Source: Ardenticatenaceae bacterium (GTDB lineage Bacteria > Chloroflexota > Anaerolineae > Promineifilales > Promineifilaceae). Taken from it: a DNA stretch of 64,000 bases. The stretch lies in the NCBI GenBank assembly GCA_020634455.1, contig JACKBQ010000001.1, positions 434,001 through 498,000 of the forward strand, read 5' to 3'. How positions within the stretch are numbered: the stretch's first letter is position 1; the number at the start of each line of letters is the position of its first letter. Shown here one piece after another: positions 17,362 through 25,917 of the stretch. Under the pieces are notes generated by a model. The model worked only from the letters and a program-made list of their open reading frames with translations, was not told the origin of the DNA and searched no databases. A program made the translations under genes and the position numbers.

Positions 17362-18012
17362 AAATCGTTCTTTATCTTTAATTTTTAGCGAATCATTGAA
17401 GCGTCGCTCGTACCCAACCGTAGTGGCAACCTTGCCACTTGTGACGCGGCCTCAGGTAGACCCGGCAAGGTGGCCGGGATAAACCTCAACGTGGTCGGGT
17501 AGACCTAAAAAGCGGGGAATGGAAACATCGAACAAAACCGGTGCGCCTTCGTCGCCAGCCTGGGCCAGGTCTGGGCGGGCTACGTCGCCAACCATCACAA
17601 AATCGGCCGTGAGGATAAACCAGGGCTCATCGCCACGTGGGAAATCGTAAACCAGCAAGTTGATCTGCTCCGGACGATGGCCGGGCACATGCACAACTTC
17701 CATCCCCACGCCGCCCATTCGAATCATGTCGCCATGCTTTACGCGGGTTGCTTCGTAAGAGATGTCTGCCAGTTCTGGCAAAATCAGTTCCGCACCAGTC
17801 GCTTCAGCCAGCCAGGTTGCGCCAGAAACATGGTCAGCATGGCTGTGTGAGTCAATGATGTACCGAATTTTGGATTTTTTTTCTTTGGCCATGTCGAGAT
17901 AGGGCTGAATGTCCCACAGCGGGTCAAAAACGGCGCATTCGCCTGTTTGTTGGCAACCAATCATGTAGGCTGCGCACCCGGTCTCTTCACGGATTAAGGT
18001 TTCAAACCACAT
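16585..18012 (-). CDS. Persulfide dioxygenase (MBL fold) fused to tandem rhodanese domains, with in-frame UGA (candidate Sec187)
   Basis: Read through one UGA, this is a 475-residue homologue of CstB-type persulfide dioxygenase-rhodanese fusions. The start is the ATG at 18010-18012, after AAAGAGGAAAATC. MBL domain (1-210): iron-site residues SHSHADH (H56, H58, D60, H61), H112 in HVPGHRPEQ, D137 in ILTADF, and H181 in VYPGHLAGST. The next codon is UGA (residue 187), where homologues read GSxCG. The frame stays open: GRVTSGKVATTVGYERRFN then follows with the exact spacing and motif (STIGYEK-like) of the intact family. Rhodanese domain 1 (about 255-355) lacks the catalytic Cys, reading LLMDSED. 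Domain 2 (about 360-475) keeps it in VTCATGKRSS (C427). The rhodanese part has no ribosome-binding site at its first ATG (17359-17361), so independent translation is unlikely. The enzyme would oxidise persulfide to sulfite and make thiosulfate. Conventional pipelines would report two genes. The alternatives to selenocysteine are a recent nonsense mutation or a sequencing error. Confidence 0.75.
17422..17454 (-). promoter_or_regulatory. In-frame UGA with SECIS-like hairpin
   Basis: UGA is at 17454-17452. After 12 nt, AGUGGCA pairs perfectly with UGCCACU across an AGGU loop (17439-17422). Bacterial SECIS elements lie immediately 3' of the UGA and present a GU-containing apical loop; E. coli fdhF has an 11-nt spacer and an AGGUCU loop. 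The spacer, stem length and loop here are close to that model. Whether the genome encodes SelA, SelB, SelC and SelD cannot be seen from this window. Confidence 0.55.
17452..18012 (-). CDS. MBL-fold (persulfide dioxygenase) portion ending at the UGA
   Basis: This is the product if UGA is read as stop: 186 residues ending GHLAGST. It would hold all the metal ligands but lose the conserved cysteine and the closing part of the MBL domain (the TIGYERR-like strand and helix). A truncated enzyme of this length is unlikely to fold fully. It is listed separately because standard gene calling will show it as a gene. Confidence 0.5.
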   Translation of the reverse strand: MWFETLIREETGCAAYMIGCQQTGECAVFDPLWDIQPYLDMAKEKKSKIRYIIDSHSHADHVSGATWLAEATGAELILPELADISYEATRVKHGDMIRMGGVGMEVVHVPGHRPEQINLLVYDFPRGDEPWFILTADFVMVGDVARPDLAQAGDEGAPVLFDVSIPRFLGLPDHVEVYPGHLAGST

Positions 18013-18142
18013 ATGATTTTCCTCTTTCCTAATATTGGTCAGTTCAGTGAATTGTATTATAGAAGTGGGTACCAGTGTACTGTTTTGATGCAAAATGCTG
18101 GTAAGGGCAATGTAATGATTTGGTAAGGAAGCGGGACCCCTT

Positions 18143-18176
18143 CCCCAGCCCTCTCCCTCAAGGGAGAAGGCTGGGG
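18143..18176. repeat. CCCCAGCCCTCTCCC palindromic element
   Basis: CCCCAGCC CT CTCCCT and AGGGAG AA GGCTGGGG form a near-perfect hairpin 14 nt beyond the stop of the sulfide:quinone oxidoreductase gene. This is a common dispersed spacer palindrome in bacterial genomes and could end the upstream transcript. Confidence 0.7.
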
Positions 18177-18189
18177 TGAGGGTGGGTCT

Positions 18190-19383
<1,194 letters not shown>

Positions 19384-19482
19384 GTGGGAATCTCCTTGGT
19401 TTCTTTTCTAAACAAACAACTTTTTCTCGATTGTCGTATCCACTTTCGTGGGTTTTCATTTTAGAAAACTAAATGATGCTGC

Positions 19483-19531
19483 GGCCGGTCTCCTGACCGC
19501 GCCGCCCGGTGGCACGGTCAGGAGACCGGCC
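19483..19531. repeat. Perfect 17-bp inverted repeat
   Basis: GGCCGGTCTCCTGACCG and CGGTCAGGAGACCGGCC are separated by 15 nt between the DUF1641 and SQR genes. No T run follows on either strand, so a dispersed repeat or a processing hairpin is more likely than a simple terminator. Confidence 0.75.
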
Positions 19532-19553
19532 ACAGCCAGAGTGGCTTTTTTGG

Positions 19554-20405
19554 TTATAAACTACGGCCGAATCGCTTACCAAAGTTCAGCAAAAAGCCCA
19601 GCGTATTTTGGATGTCGGGGTCGTTCAGGCTGCGCAGCAGGGCCAACAGGCCAACTTTGGGGCGTGGATCGCTTTTGGCGGCGACCATGGACTGGGCCAT
19701 GCTGCCGAGCGTGCGCACCGCATCTGGGCTGAGCATGCCGGATTCGGCTTCCAGCAGCACCTCGAACATTTCGCCCAGCTGGGCCAGATTGGCGGGCTGG
19801 GTCGCTTTTTCGGCGATTTGCAGACCCATTTTCAGGCGGGATTCGAGATCGAGGGTTACGGCCGTTTCATCCACCATGTCCCCTACCATCGCCACCAAAC
19901 CAGGCGCCTCATTGGCAAAGGCCAGCAGCTGATCGAGTTTGGCCACCATGTCCGGCGCGGTCAGCTTCTCGGCGATGGCCAGCCCGGCGCGCAGGCGGGC
20001 TTCGATGTCCACGCCACGAGCGGCAGCGCTGCGCACCGTCTCATCCACCATGTCGCCGACCATTGCCGCCATGCCGGGGGCTTCGTCGGCCAGGGCCAGC
20101 AGACGGTCCAGCTTGTCCACCATTGCGGGCGCAGTGAGCTTTTCGGCCAGGGTAAGCGCAGTTTGCAGCCGCTGCTCGACGTCCACGCCGCGGGCGGCGG
20201 CGCTGCGCACCGTCTCGTCCACCATGTCACCGACCATGGCGGCCATGCCCGGCCCTTGGGTTACCAGGTCGGCCAGCGTGTTCACCGTCTGCTCCAGCGA
20301 CTCGATGCGGTCGAGCAGGCGGGTGAGCGCGGCCACCGTTTGCGGTTCGTTGAGCTTGGCTTGCAAGGTCGCAGAACCATTGATTGGCATGCTTTGCATA
20401 ATCAC
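19554..20405 (-). CDS. DUF1641 protein with three internal repeats
   Basis: A 283-residue helical protein. The C-terminal ALLRSLNDPDIQNTLGFLL is the DUF1641 signature. Before it, a segment of about 55 residues (GMAAMVGDMVDETVRSAAARG, then AEKLTAP...DKLDRLLALADEA) occurs three times around residues 52-205. The third copy lacks the SAAARGV part, and these copies are very similar even at DNA level, which indicates recent internal duplication. DUF1641 proteins commonly neighbour SQR or formate dehydrogenase genes, where a membrane-anchoring or electron-transfer partner role has been suggested but is not proven. GGAAGGAGGTGATT precedes the start. Confidence 0.85.
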   Translation of the reverse strand: MIMQSMPINGSATLQAKLNEPQTVAALTRLLDRIESLEQTVNTLADLVTQGPGMAAMVGDMVDETVRSAAARGVDVEQRLQTALTLAEKLTAPAMVDKLDRLLALADEAPGMAAMVGDMVDETVRSAAARGVDIEARLRAGLAIAEKLTAPDMVAKLDQLLAFANEAPGLVAMVGDMVDETAVTLDLESRLKMGLQIAEKATQPANLAQLGEMFEVLLEAESGMLSPDAVRTLGSMAQSMVAAKSDPRPKVGLLALLRSLNDPDIQNTLGFLLNFGKRFGRSL

Positions 20406-20486
20406 CTCCTTCCAGGCGGAACCATGCCGGGTTCGCGCCGGAAATTAAGTTAATAAACGGTATTCAGTTCTTGCAGAATTTGGAAT

Positions 20487-23400
20487 CTACTCGCGTCCGA
20501 ACGGTTTTTCGGGCAGCTTGTATGCCTCTTTAATCGGTTTGAGGGGGCGCTTGAGCCAATATGGCCGTCTCGTCCCATCAGGACTTGTATCCATAGCCGA
20601 CCGCGTCAAACCCTTCCACTCCTCATAAACTTCCATAGATTTTGTGGTATCAACCCACACATCGCCGTGCTTGTCGTGTGGCTTCGCTTTGGTCACGTTG
20701 ATTGCCTTTTGCAGCCAGCAGTGCGCCCCGCTCAACGGGTCTGGATGCACCGCGTGGGTTAAATTCTGGTGCACGCCCACATCTTTCCACCAGATGCGGT
20801 CGGTATCCGGATCAAACGTGCTCCAGGCCGAGCCGCCCTTGAGGATGTTTAGTTTGTGTTCGCTGCCGTTCTCCTCCAGACGGGCCAGGGCCGACATGCC
20901 GGGATTGACGCCCATGTCCTCTTGCAACCGCCAGCGGCCCAGGTGATGGCTCATTGCCACGACGCCCGGCTTGATGCCCTCGGTGACCCAAACTTTGTCC
21001 ACAAAGTAGCCAATCTCGGTTTCCACGCGGATGAGGTCGCCGGTGGCCACACCCAGCCGCTGGGCATCGCTGGGGTGCATCCAGACGGGGTTTTTGTGGC
21101 TGATTTCGTATAACCACTTGGCGTTGGCGCTGCGGGTGTGGATGAGCGTTGGCAGGCGGAAGTTGGGCAGCAGCAGCATTTCGCCCTTGCTGCGGTCGAT
21201 GTTGTCTGGGTGGACGTGGCTCTTGAGCGGCCAGGGAATAGTGTAATCCTTTTCCGGCCAGCCCCAGTCGTGCATGGTGGGGCTGAAAAACTCCAGCTTG
21301 CGACTGGGCGTGCCCAGGCCGGTTTTGGCCTTGCCATCCACCGCCACGCCAATCACCTTGCCATCCTGGAGGATGCGATTTTTCTCATCTACCTGGAGAC
21401 TGGAGACTGGAGACTGGGAAGCGTCCTTAGTCTCTAGTCTCCAGTCTCCCGTCTCGATTTCTTTTTCATACGGCACGTAGTTGGTGGCTTTTACTTCAAA
21501 GACACCATATTTGCGCATGTAGGCCAGGGGGGTGAGCCCTTCGGCGGCCGCGGCTTCGGGCAGCCCAGGCACGCTGTTCTCAAATATCCACTGGTGGTAC
21601 TCGTCCTGGGTGATGACTTCGCCGGGGCGGTACGGGCTTTCAAAATATTGGCGAATGCCGAGCGAACCATCGGGGTCCATGTTGACGGACAGTTCGACCC
21701 AAAGCTCGTTTTCTTCCCACACCTCGCCGGGATTGGCTTCCCAGGTGTAGCGCACTTTTTGGCCGAGTTTTTCCATAGCCACGCGGCGCACCGGTTGGCG
21801 GAAAGCCAGCCATTGGCCGGAGTGGGTTTCCTGGCTCATCAAATCATGCCGCTCGCCGGAGTGGCCCATCGGCAGGACGTAGTCGGCAAACCAGGCGGAC
21901 TCGTTCCAGGTGGGCGTGAGGGCCACGTGGCACTTGATTTGCTCTTCATTGCGCAGCGATTTGAGCCACATGAAGCCATCGGGGTTGATCCACATCGGGT
22001 TGTAGACGCGGGTGAAGTAGACGTCGATGTCGCCGCGACCTTCTTCCAGGAAGTGGGGCAGGAGGAAGCTCATTTCGTAATGGGCAAAGGTCCATTCGTG
22101 GGGTAGGTGCAGCTCGTTCCAGGTGTCGCCAGCGGGCGGGCTGCTGAACGGCTTGGGCACAAATTTGCTCCAGCTGTTGGCATTCACGCCGCCGGGCGTG
22201 CCGACGCTGCCGGTGAGTACGTTCAAGAAAAACAGACAGCGGGCCACTTGCCAGCCGCCCAAATTGCCGATTGATGCGCTGCGCCAGGTATGGGTGGCTA
22301 AACGGCCGTCGCAATTCCCCACCAACCGCGCCGTCTCCATAATCCGCTCCACTGGCACCTGTGACTCCTCAGCCGCGCGTTCAAAGGTGAATTCAGCGTA
22401 GAGGGCTTTGAGTGCTTTGTCAAAATAATCGAAATCTGGAGACTGGAGACTGGAGATTTGAGACTGAAGCTCAGAGTCTCCAATCTCTAGTCTCTGGTCT
22501 CTAATCGCTTCTAAAGTCTCTTCCCAATTCACCCAGCGCCGCACAAATTCCTTGTCGTACAGGTCGTTTTGGATGAGATGGTTGGCGATGGCGAGCAGGA
22601 CGGTTTGCTCGCTGCCGGGCCAGGTGGGCAGCCAGACATCGCTGAGGCTGGCGGTGTTGCTCAGGCGCGGGTCGAAGGTGATGAGCTTGGCTCCGTCCAT
22701 CTTACCCTCGATGATGCGCTGGGCGTGCGGGTTGAAGTAATGTCCCGTTTCCAGGTGGCTGGAGATGAGCAGGATGACGCGGGCGTTGGCGTGGTCGGGG
22801 CTGGGCCGGTCGAACGCGCCCCAGAGGTAGTAGCCTAGCCGTGCCCCGGCGGAGCAGATGTTGGTGTGGCTGTTGTGCCCATCCACACCCCACGCCTGGA
22901 TGGCGCGGTTGGTGTAATGATCCTCGCCAGGACGGCCGACATGGTACATGATGCCGTCTTTGCGTTTCAGGCGGCTCTCGCGCATTTTGGCGGAGATTTC
23001 GCTGACGGCCTCATCCCAGCTGATGCGCTTCCACTTGCCTTCGCCGCGCGCGCCGACGCGCTTGAGCGGGTAGAGGATGCGTTCGGGATCGTAAATCTGG
23101 TTGTGGGTGGCCGGGCCTTTGGCGCAGTTGCGGCCACGGCTGCCGGGATGCTTGGGGTTGCCCTCAAACTTCTTGATTTCCAGCGTGGTTTTGTCTACGT
23201 AGGCGAGCAGGCCGCAGGCGCTTTCGCAGTTGAAGCAGACGGTGGGGACGAGCATGTAGCGGCGCGCGATTTTTTGCGGCCACGCTTTGCCGTCATACTC
23301 GACCCAGTTGTCCCAATATTCGGCTGGCGGGTACTGGCTGAGACGGCCGTCTGGCTGCTTCACCGTCAACATGTGGACGTCGGAAGGGGGTGCTTCGTCA

Positions 23401-23525
23401 AATTCTGGTAGCGCTTGTCCAGCGACGTTGGTGGGTTGGGTGGGTAACGGCCGGTTCCGTTCCGGCGGCGCACCCACTTTGAGCATGTTGCTAAGAAAGT
23501 TGATTACTGAACGATTTTCACTCAT
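20487..23525 (-). CDS. Molybdopterin-dependent oxidoreductase, catalytic subunit (Soe/Psr-like)
   Basis: A 1012-residue DMSO-reductase-family enzyme. The N-terminal 4Fe-4S site is C97, C100, C104 and C134 (PTVCFNCESACG...GRNCAKG). The probable Mo ligand is Cys224 in HTNICSAGARLGYYLWG. No twin-arginine signal is present, so it is cytoplasmic. Together with the adjacent FeS-NrfD fusion this resembles the sulfite-oxidising SoeABC complex, although a polysulfide, thiosulfate or tetrathionate enzyme cannot be excluded. Next to SQR and persulfide dioxygenase, sulfite oxidation to sulfate with quinone reduction is the best-fitting role. Two stretches (residues about 340-365 and 690-712, with RLEIGDSELQSQ and ETGDWRLETKDA) are translated from inserted repeat hairpins and are probably surface loops. 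The start follows the preceding stop by 5 nt without a strong ribosome site, which suggests coupling. Confidence 0.88.
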   Translation of the reverse strand: MSENRSVINFLSNMLKVGAPPERNRPLPTQPTNVAGQALPEFDEAPPSDVHMLTVKQPDGRLSQYPPAEYWDNWVEYDGKAWPQKIARRYMLVPTVCFNCESACGLLAYVDKTTLEIKKFEGNPKHPGSRGRNCAKGPATHNQIYDPERILYPLKRVGARGEGKWKRISWDEAVSEISAKMRESRLKRKDGIMYHVGRPGEDHYTNRAIQAWGVDGHNSHTNICSAGARLGYYLWGAFDRPSPDHANARVILLISSHLETGHYFNPHAQRIIEGKMDGAKLITFDPRLSNTASLSDVWLPTWPGSEQTVLLAIANHLIQNDLYDKEFVRRWVNWEETLEAIRDQRLEIGDSELQSQISSLQSPDFDYFDKALKALYAEFTFERAAEESQVPVERIMETARLVGNCDGRLATHTWRSASIGNLGGWQVARCLFFLNVLTGSVGTPGGVNANSWSKFVPKPFSSPPAGDTWNELHLPHEWTFAHYEMSFLLPHFLEEGRGDIDVYFTRVYNPMWINPDGFMWLKSLRNEEQIKCHVALTPTWNESAWFADYVLPMGHSGERHDLMSQETHSGQWLAFRQPVRRVAMEKLGQKVRYTWEANPGEVWEENELWVELSVNMDPDGSLGIRQYFESPYRPGEVITQDEYHQWIFENSVPGLPEAAAAEGLTPLAYMRKYGVFEVKATNYVPYEKEIETGDWRLETKDASQSPVSSLQVDEKNRILQDGKVIGVAVDGKAKTGLGTPSRKLEFFSPTMHDWGWPEKDYTIPWPLKSHVHPDNIDRSKGEMLLLPNFRLPTLIHTRSANAKWLYEISHKNPVWMHPSDAQRLGVATGDLIRVETEIGYFVDKVWVTEGIKPGVVAMSHHLGRWRLQEDMGVNPGMSALARLEENGSEHKLNILKGGSAWSTFDPDTDRIWWKDVGVHQNLTHAVHPDPLSGAHCWLQKAINVTKAKPHDKHGDVWVDTTKSMEVYEEWKGLTRSAMDTSPDGTRRPYWLKRPLKPIKEAYKLPEKPFGRE
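21392..21457. repeat. GGAGACTGG hairpin element inside the molybdoenzyme gene
   Basis: A tandem of GGAGACTGGAGACTGG type faces its complement (AGTCTCTAGTCTCCAGTCTCC) inside the coding sequence, in frame. It encodes about 22 extra residues. Its relatives are in spacers at 692-740 and 54874-54941. Confidence 0.85.
22432..22507. repeat. Second GGAGACTGG hairpin element inside the molybdoenzyme gene
   Basis: CTGGAGACTGGAGACTGG arms face AGTCTCCAATCTCTAGTCTC arms. It is inserted in frame and encodes about 26 residues rich in Ser, Gln, Leu and Glu. Confidence 0.85.
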
Positions 23526-23530
23526 TTGTT

Positions 23531-23776
23531 TTACCGTAGTTTGTTTTGTAGCCTTGGCTGGTACTCTTTCAGCAGGCGAGATATTTCTTCAAGCTGTCGT
23601 GAAATATCTTTCTGAAACTCTCGTTGTTTCTCTTCAGATAGTGGGATTTCTGATTGAAATAATTCACAGTAACCTAAACCGTTGTTTGTAGGCACCCGCA
23701 GATCATGAATAAAGAGGGAAATTAGATCCACTAAATCGATGTTGTCATCGGGTTGGTGATCGGATGTATCACTCAT
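23531..23776 (-). CDS. Small stand-alone HisKA-like (dimerisation/phosphoacceptor) protein
   Basis: An 81-residue protein. Residues 13-70 look like a histidine-kinase dimerisation and phosphoacceptor hairpin: LISLFIHDLRVPTNNGLGYCELF matches the H-box pattern (HDLRTPL...GY.ELL) with His24, and a second helix SEEKQREFQKDISRQLEEISRLLKEY follows. There is no ATP-binding domain. Its ATG overlaps the stop of the FeS-NrfD gene by 1 nt, and it ends 5 nt before the molybdoenzyme gene, so it is firmly inside the operon. It may be a phosphotransfer or dimerisation adaptor, or a remnant of a kinase. The H-box similarity is what I see; the function is inferred. Confidence 0.65.
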   Translation of the reverse strand: MSDTSDHQPDDNIDLVDLISLFIHDLRVPTNNGLGYCELFQSEIPLSEEKQREFQKDISRQLEEISRLLKEYQPRLQNKLR

Positions 23777-25461
23777 TAGCTATTCTGAATCTCCTGGGGG
23801 GCCATGACGAAGGCGTATTCGTACAGGTAGAGACCCACGGCGGCAAAAACGGCCGCAATCGCCCCCACAACTACCACCTCCGCAAGTAGCCAAACCATCA
23901 GCAGCGGCAGCACATGGCCCAACCCGATGCTGCCCAGCCAGAAATGGTTCTTGTAACGGCCGTGGCTAATCTCGTGCGCTGCTTTAGCGGCAACTTCGCT
24001 GGCGTGCGGAATAGTGAATTCGCCCACCAGGGTGATGAACAAATCCACCAGCAGAGCCACGATAAAGATGATGACGCTGACTTCGGGCATATCGCGGGGC
24101 AACTCCATGAATAAATCGAGCAGCAGCATCATGCCAGAGCCCATCATCATCGCTTGCACCACCAGGTGGAACGGCAGCAGCGGACTTTGCCACAAATCGC
24201 GCCCTTCGGCCTGGGCAAAGAGGAATGCTGTGTAAACGGCCGTTCCCACCGCAAACGGCAGTCCAACCCATAAGAAAATCGCCCGCATCGTCTCTGGATC
24301 GTAATCAAACAGCACGCCACCCAGCTCCATCAGCCACCACAGCCCGGTAATGGTGCTCAGGCCGATGAGCAAGACTGCGCCACGCGCCAGCCAGCTTTTC
24401 CACTGCGGCCGCAGCAAAATGTAGAGGAACCGCTCTGGCTTCTCTAAATCATAAACCAGCAGGCCGGTGGTGAGGCCCACAAAAAGCAGTGAGAGGAAGC
24501 CAGCGACCAGCGCCGTTGTCTCGTCGAAGCGGAACCAGTCCAGCCCCCAGCCCAGCGCCAGCACCATGAAGATGCCTGCGCCGATGCCTTTGGTGACCAA
24601 ATACGCGGGCACGGGCCAGTGCCAAGGGATTTTGTGCTGGGCGTTGTAGCCAACTTGCACCATTTGTTCGGCCATACTGCCGTTCCCCAACTGAATGGGT
24701 CCTGCCCACGGCTGCCCCTGTGTTCCCGGCGTCCGAATTGGCGTCCCATTGCTGTGAACTTTATTACTTTTCACTTTTAACTTTTCACTTGCCCCGTGAC
24801 CATTTTGCACATGAACATCATGCAGCGAAATCACATCTGCCCACATGAAGGTTTCCGGGGTGCGTTCGGTGGCCGTGGGGTGCATCACCACGTCGTTGCC
24901 CTCGATGTAGAACAGTTTGGGGGCAGTGCCTTGCTCTGGTTTGCGGACGGTCACGTCCTGGCGAGCCAGCGTGCGGCTAATTTCGCTCATGGGGTCGTTC
25001 ATGTCCCCGGCGATGATGGCATGTTCCGGGCAAACGACGACGCAGGCTGGCTCCAAACCGATGTCGGTGCGGTGGGCGCAGTAGTGACATTTGGCAGCGG
25101 TACCACTGTTGGGGTCAATGTAGATGGCGTCGTAGGGGCACGCTTGCATACACGCTTTGCAGCCAATGCAAACGCTGTTGTCGAACTCCACGATGCCGTC
25201 GGCCCGTTGGTACATCGCTTGGGTGGGGCAAATACGCACGCAGGGCGGGTTGGCGCAATGGTTGCAGCGGGTCACCTGGAAGTGGCGGCGAGCGTCTGGG
25301 TACGCGCCAGTTTCGACATACTTCACCCAGGTGCGATAGACGCCCAGCGGCACTTCGTTTTCGCTTTTGCAGGCAGTGGAACAGGCGTGACAACCGATGC
25401 ACTTGCGATTGTCGATGACAAACCCGTAATTCTTGTTCTGCATTTCAAGATTTGCGGTCAT
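23776..25461 (-). CDS. 4Fe-4S ferredoxin subunit fused to an NrfD-type membrane subunit
   Basis: A 561-residue fusion. Residues 1-200 have four cysteine clusters: CIGCHACSTAC; CNHCANPPCVRICP; CIGCKACMQACP; CHYCAHR with CVVVCPEHA. This is a DmsB/PhsB/SoeB-type electron-transfer subunit. Residues about 290-560 form eight or so membrane segments of NrfD/PsrC type, starting WPVPAYLVTKGIGAGIFMVLALGW, which exchange electrons with quinone. In most organisms these are two genes. The linker contains a repeat-derived stretch (ASEKLKVKSNKVHSNG, DNA 24753-24791). It starts 4 nt inside the TusA-like gene and overlaps the next by 1 nt. It pairs with the molybdoenzyme to form a membrane-bound complex. Confidence 0.9.
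   Translation of the reverse strand: MTANLEMQNKNYGFVIDNRKCIGCHACSTACKSENEVPLGVYRTWVKYVETGAYPDARRHFQVTRCNHCANPPCVRICPTQAMYQRADGIVEFDNSVCIGCKACMQACPYDAIYIDPNSGTAAKCHYCAHRTDIGLEPACVVVCPEHAIIAGDMNDPMSEISRTLARQDVTVRKPEQGTAPKLFYIEGNDVVMHPTATERTPETFMWADVISLHDVHVQNGHGASEKLKVKSNKVHSNGTPIRTPGTQGQPWAGPIQLGNGSMAEQMVQVGYNAQHKIPWHWPVPAYLVTKGIGAGIFMVLALGWGLDWFRFDETTALVAGFLSLLFVGLTTGLLVYDLEKPERFLYILLRPQWKSWLARGAVLLIGLSTITGLWWLMELGGVLFDYDPETMRAIFLWVGLPFAVGTAVYTAFLFAQAEGRDLWQSPLLPFHLVVQAMMMGSGMMLLLDLFMELPRDMPEVSVIIFIVALLVDLFITLVGEFTIPHASEVAAKAAHEISHGRYKNHFWLGSIGLGHVLPLLMVWLLAEVVVVGAIAAVFAAVGLYLYEYAFVMAPQEIQNS
24753..24791. repeat. GTGAAAAGTTAAAAGTG-type repeat inside the FeS-NrfD gene
   Basis: On the minus strand this is AAGTGAAAAGTTAAAAGTG followed by AAAAGTAATAAAGTTCAC. 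The family matches the spacer hairpin at 48783-48845. It lies in frame in the linker between the ferredoxin and membrane domains. Confidence 0.65.
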
Positions 25462-25745
25462 AAAGCCTCTTGTTGGTTAAAAGATGGTGATGCGGCAGAT
25501 ACGTGTTGGGCGCGCTGGAGGTAGAAGATGAAACGGCCGTTTTCCTCGTACATCTCCAGCAGGGCGTGGCCGCTTTGTCTGGCCCAGGCCGAGACATTTG
25601 AGGGAGCCGTCAGATCGTTGGCAATCACCTGGAGAATTTGCGGGTGGCGCATGGGGCGCAGGGCGGCGATGATGGCAATGACCAGATTGGGGCAGCGCAA
25701 ACCGGTCAGGTCAATCGTTTGATCGGGCTTGGGCGTGTTGGTCAT
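25458..25745 (-). CDS. TusA/SirA-like sulfur carrier protein
   Basis: A 95-residue protein, first in the molybdoenzyme operon. DLTGLRCPNLVIAIIAALR carries the sulfur-accepting Cys18 of the TusA family. The usual CPxP motif is CPNL here, so the second Pro is lost. The beta-alpha-beta continuation (ILQVIANDLTAPSNVSAWARQSGHALLE) fits the family, with the C-terminal strand FIFYLQR. TusA proteins relay persulfide sulfur in Sox-independent sulfur oxidation and in thiouridine synthesis. The start codon overlaps nothing upstream. Downstream it overlaps the FeS-NrfD start by 4 nt. Confidence 0.8.
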   Translation of the reverse strand: MTNTPKPDQTIDLTGLRCPNLVIAIIAALRPMRHPQILQVIANDLTAPSNVSAWARQSGHALLEMYEENGRFIFYLQRAQHVSAASPSFNQQEAL

Positions 25746-25773
25746 ATCTTCTACCCTGAGTTTTTTCCTGTGT

Positions 25774-25842
25774 AGCCAATGGTAATAGTTGGGATTGTAC
25801 CCTGCAATGAGTAGGTTTGTGTCATAACTATTGCTAATGGCT
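25774..25842 (-). promoter_or_regulatory. Candidate promoter with flanking 17-bp inverted repeat
   Basis: AGCCAATGGTAATAGTT (25774-25790) and AACTATTGCTAATGGCT (25826-25842) are inverted copies that match at 14 of 17 positions. Between them, on the minus strand, is a TACAAT -10-like box (25799-25794) about 50 nt before the TusA start. No good -35 box is seen at 17 bp, consistent with an activated promoter. The NarL-type regulator encoded immediately upstream is the natural candidate to bind here. Confidence 0.5.
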
Positions 25843-25884
25843 TGTCATTAATTTTAGGGACAAAGAGAGAAATTAGCCTCTACC

Positions 25885-25912
25885 TGTCATTGCCGCAAAA
25901 ACGGGAATGACA
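25885..25912 (-). repeat. TGTCATTCCCG...AATGACA palindrome
   Basis: On the minus strand, TGTCATTCCCG TTTTTG CGGCAATGACA forms a hairpin directly after the response-regulator stop. No T run follows. It belongs to a widespread spacer palindrome type and may act as a weak terminator. Confidence 0.5.
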
Positions 25913-25917
25913 TGACC

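Noticed and set aside
18143..18176. Insertion-sequence terminal repeat
   Set aside because: No transposase and no second end; it is a common spacer palindrome.
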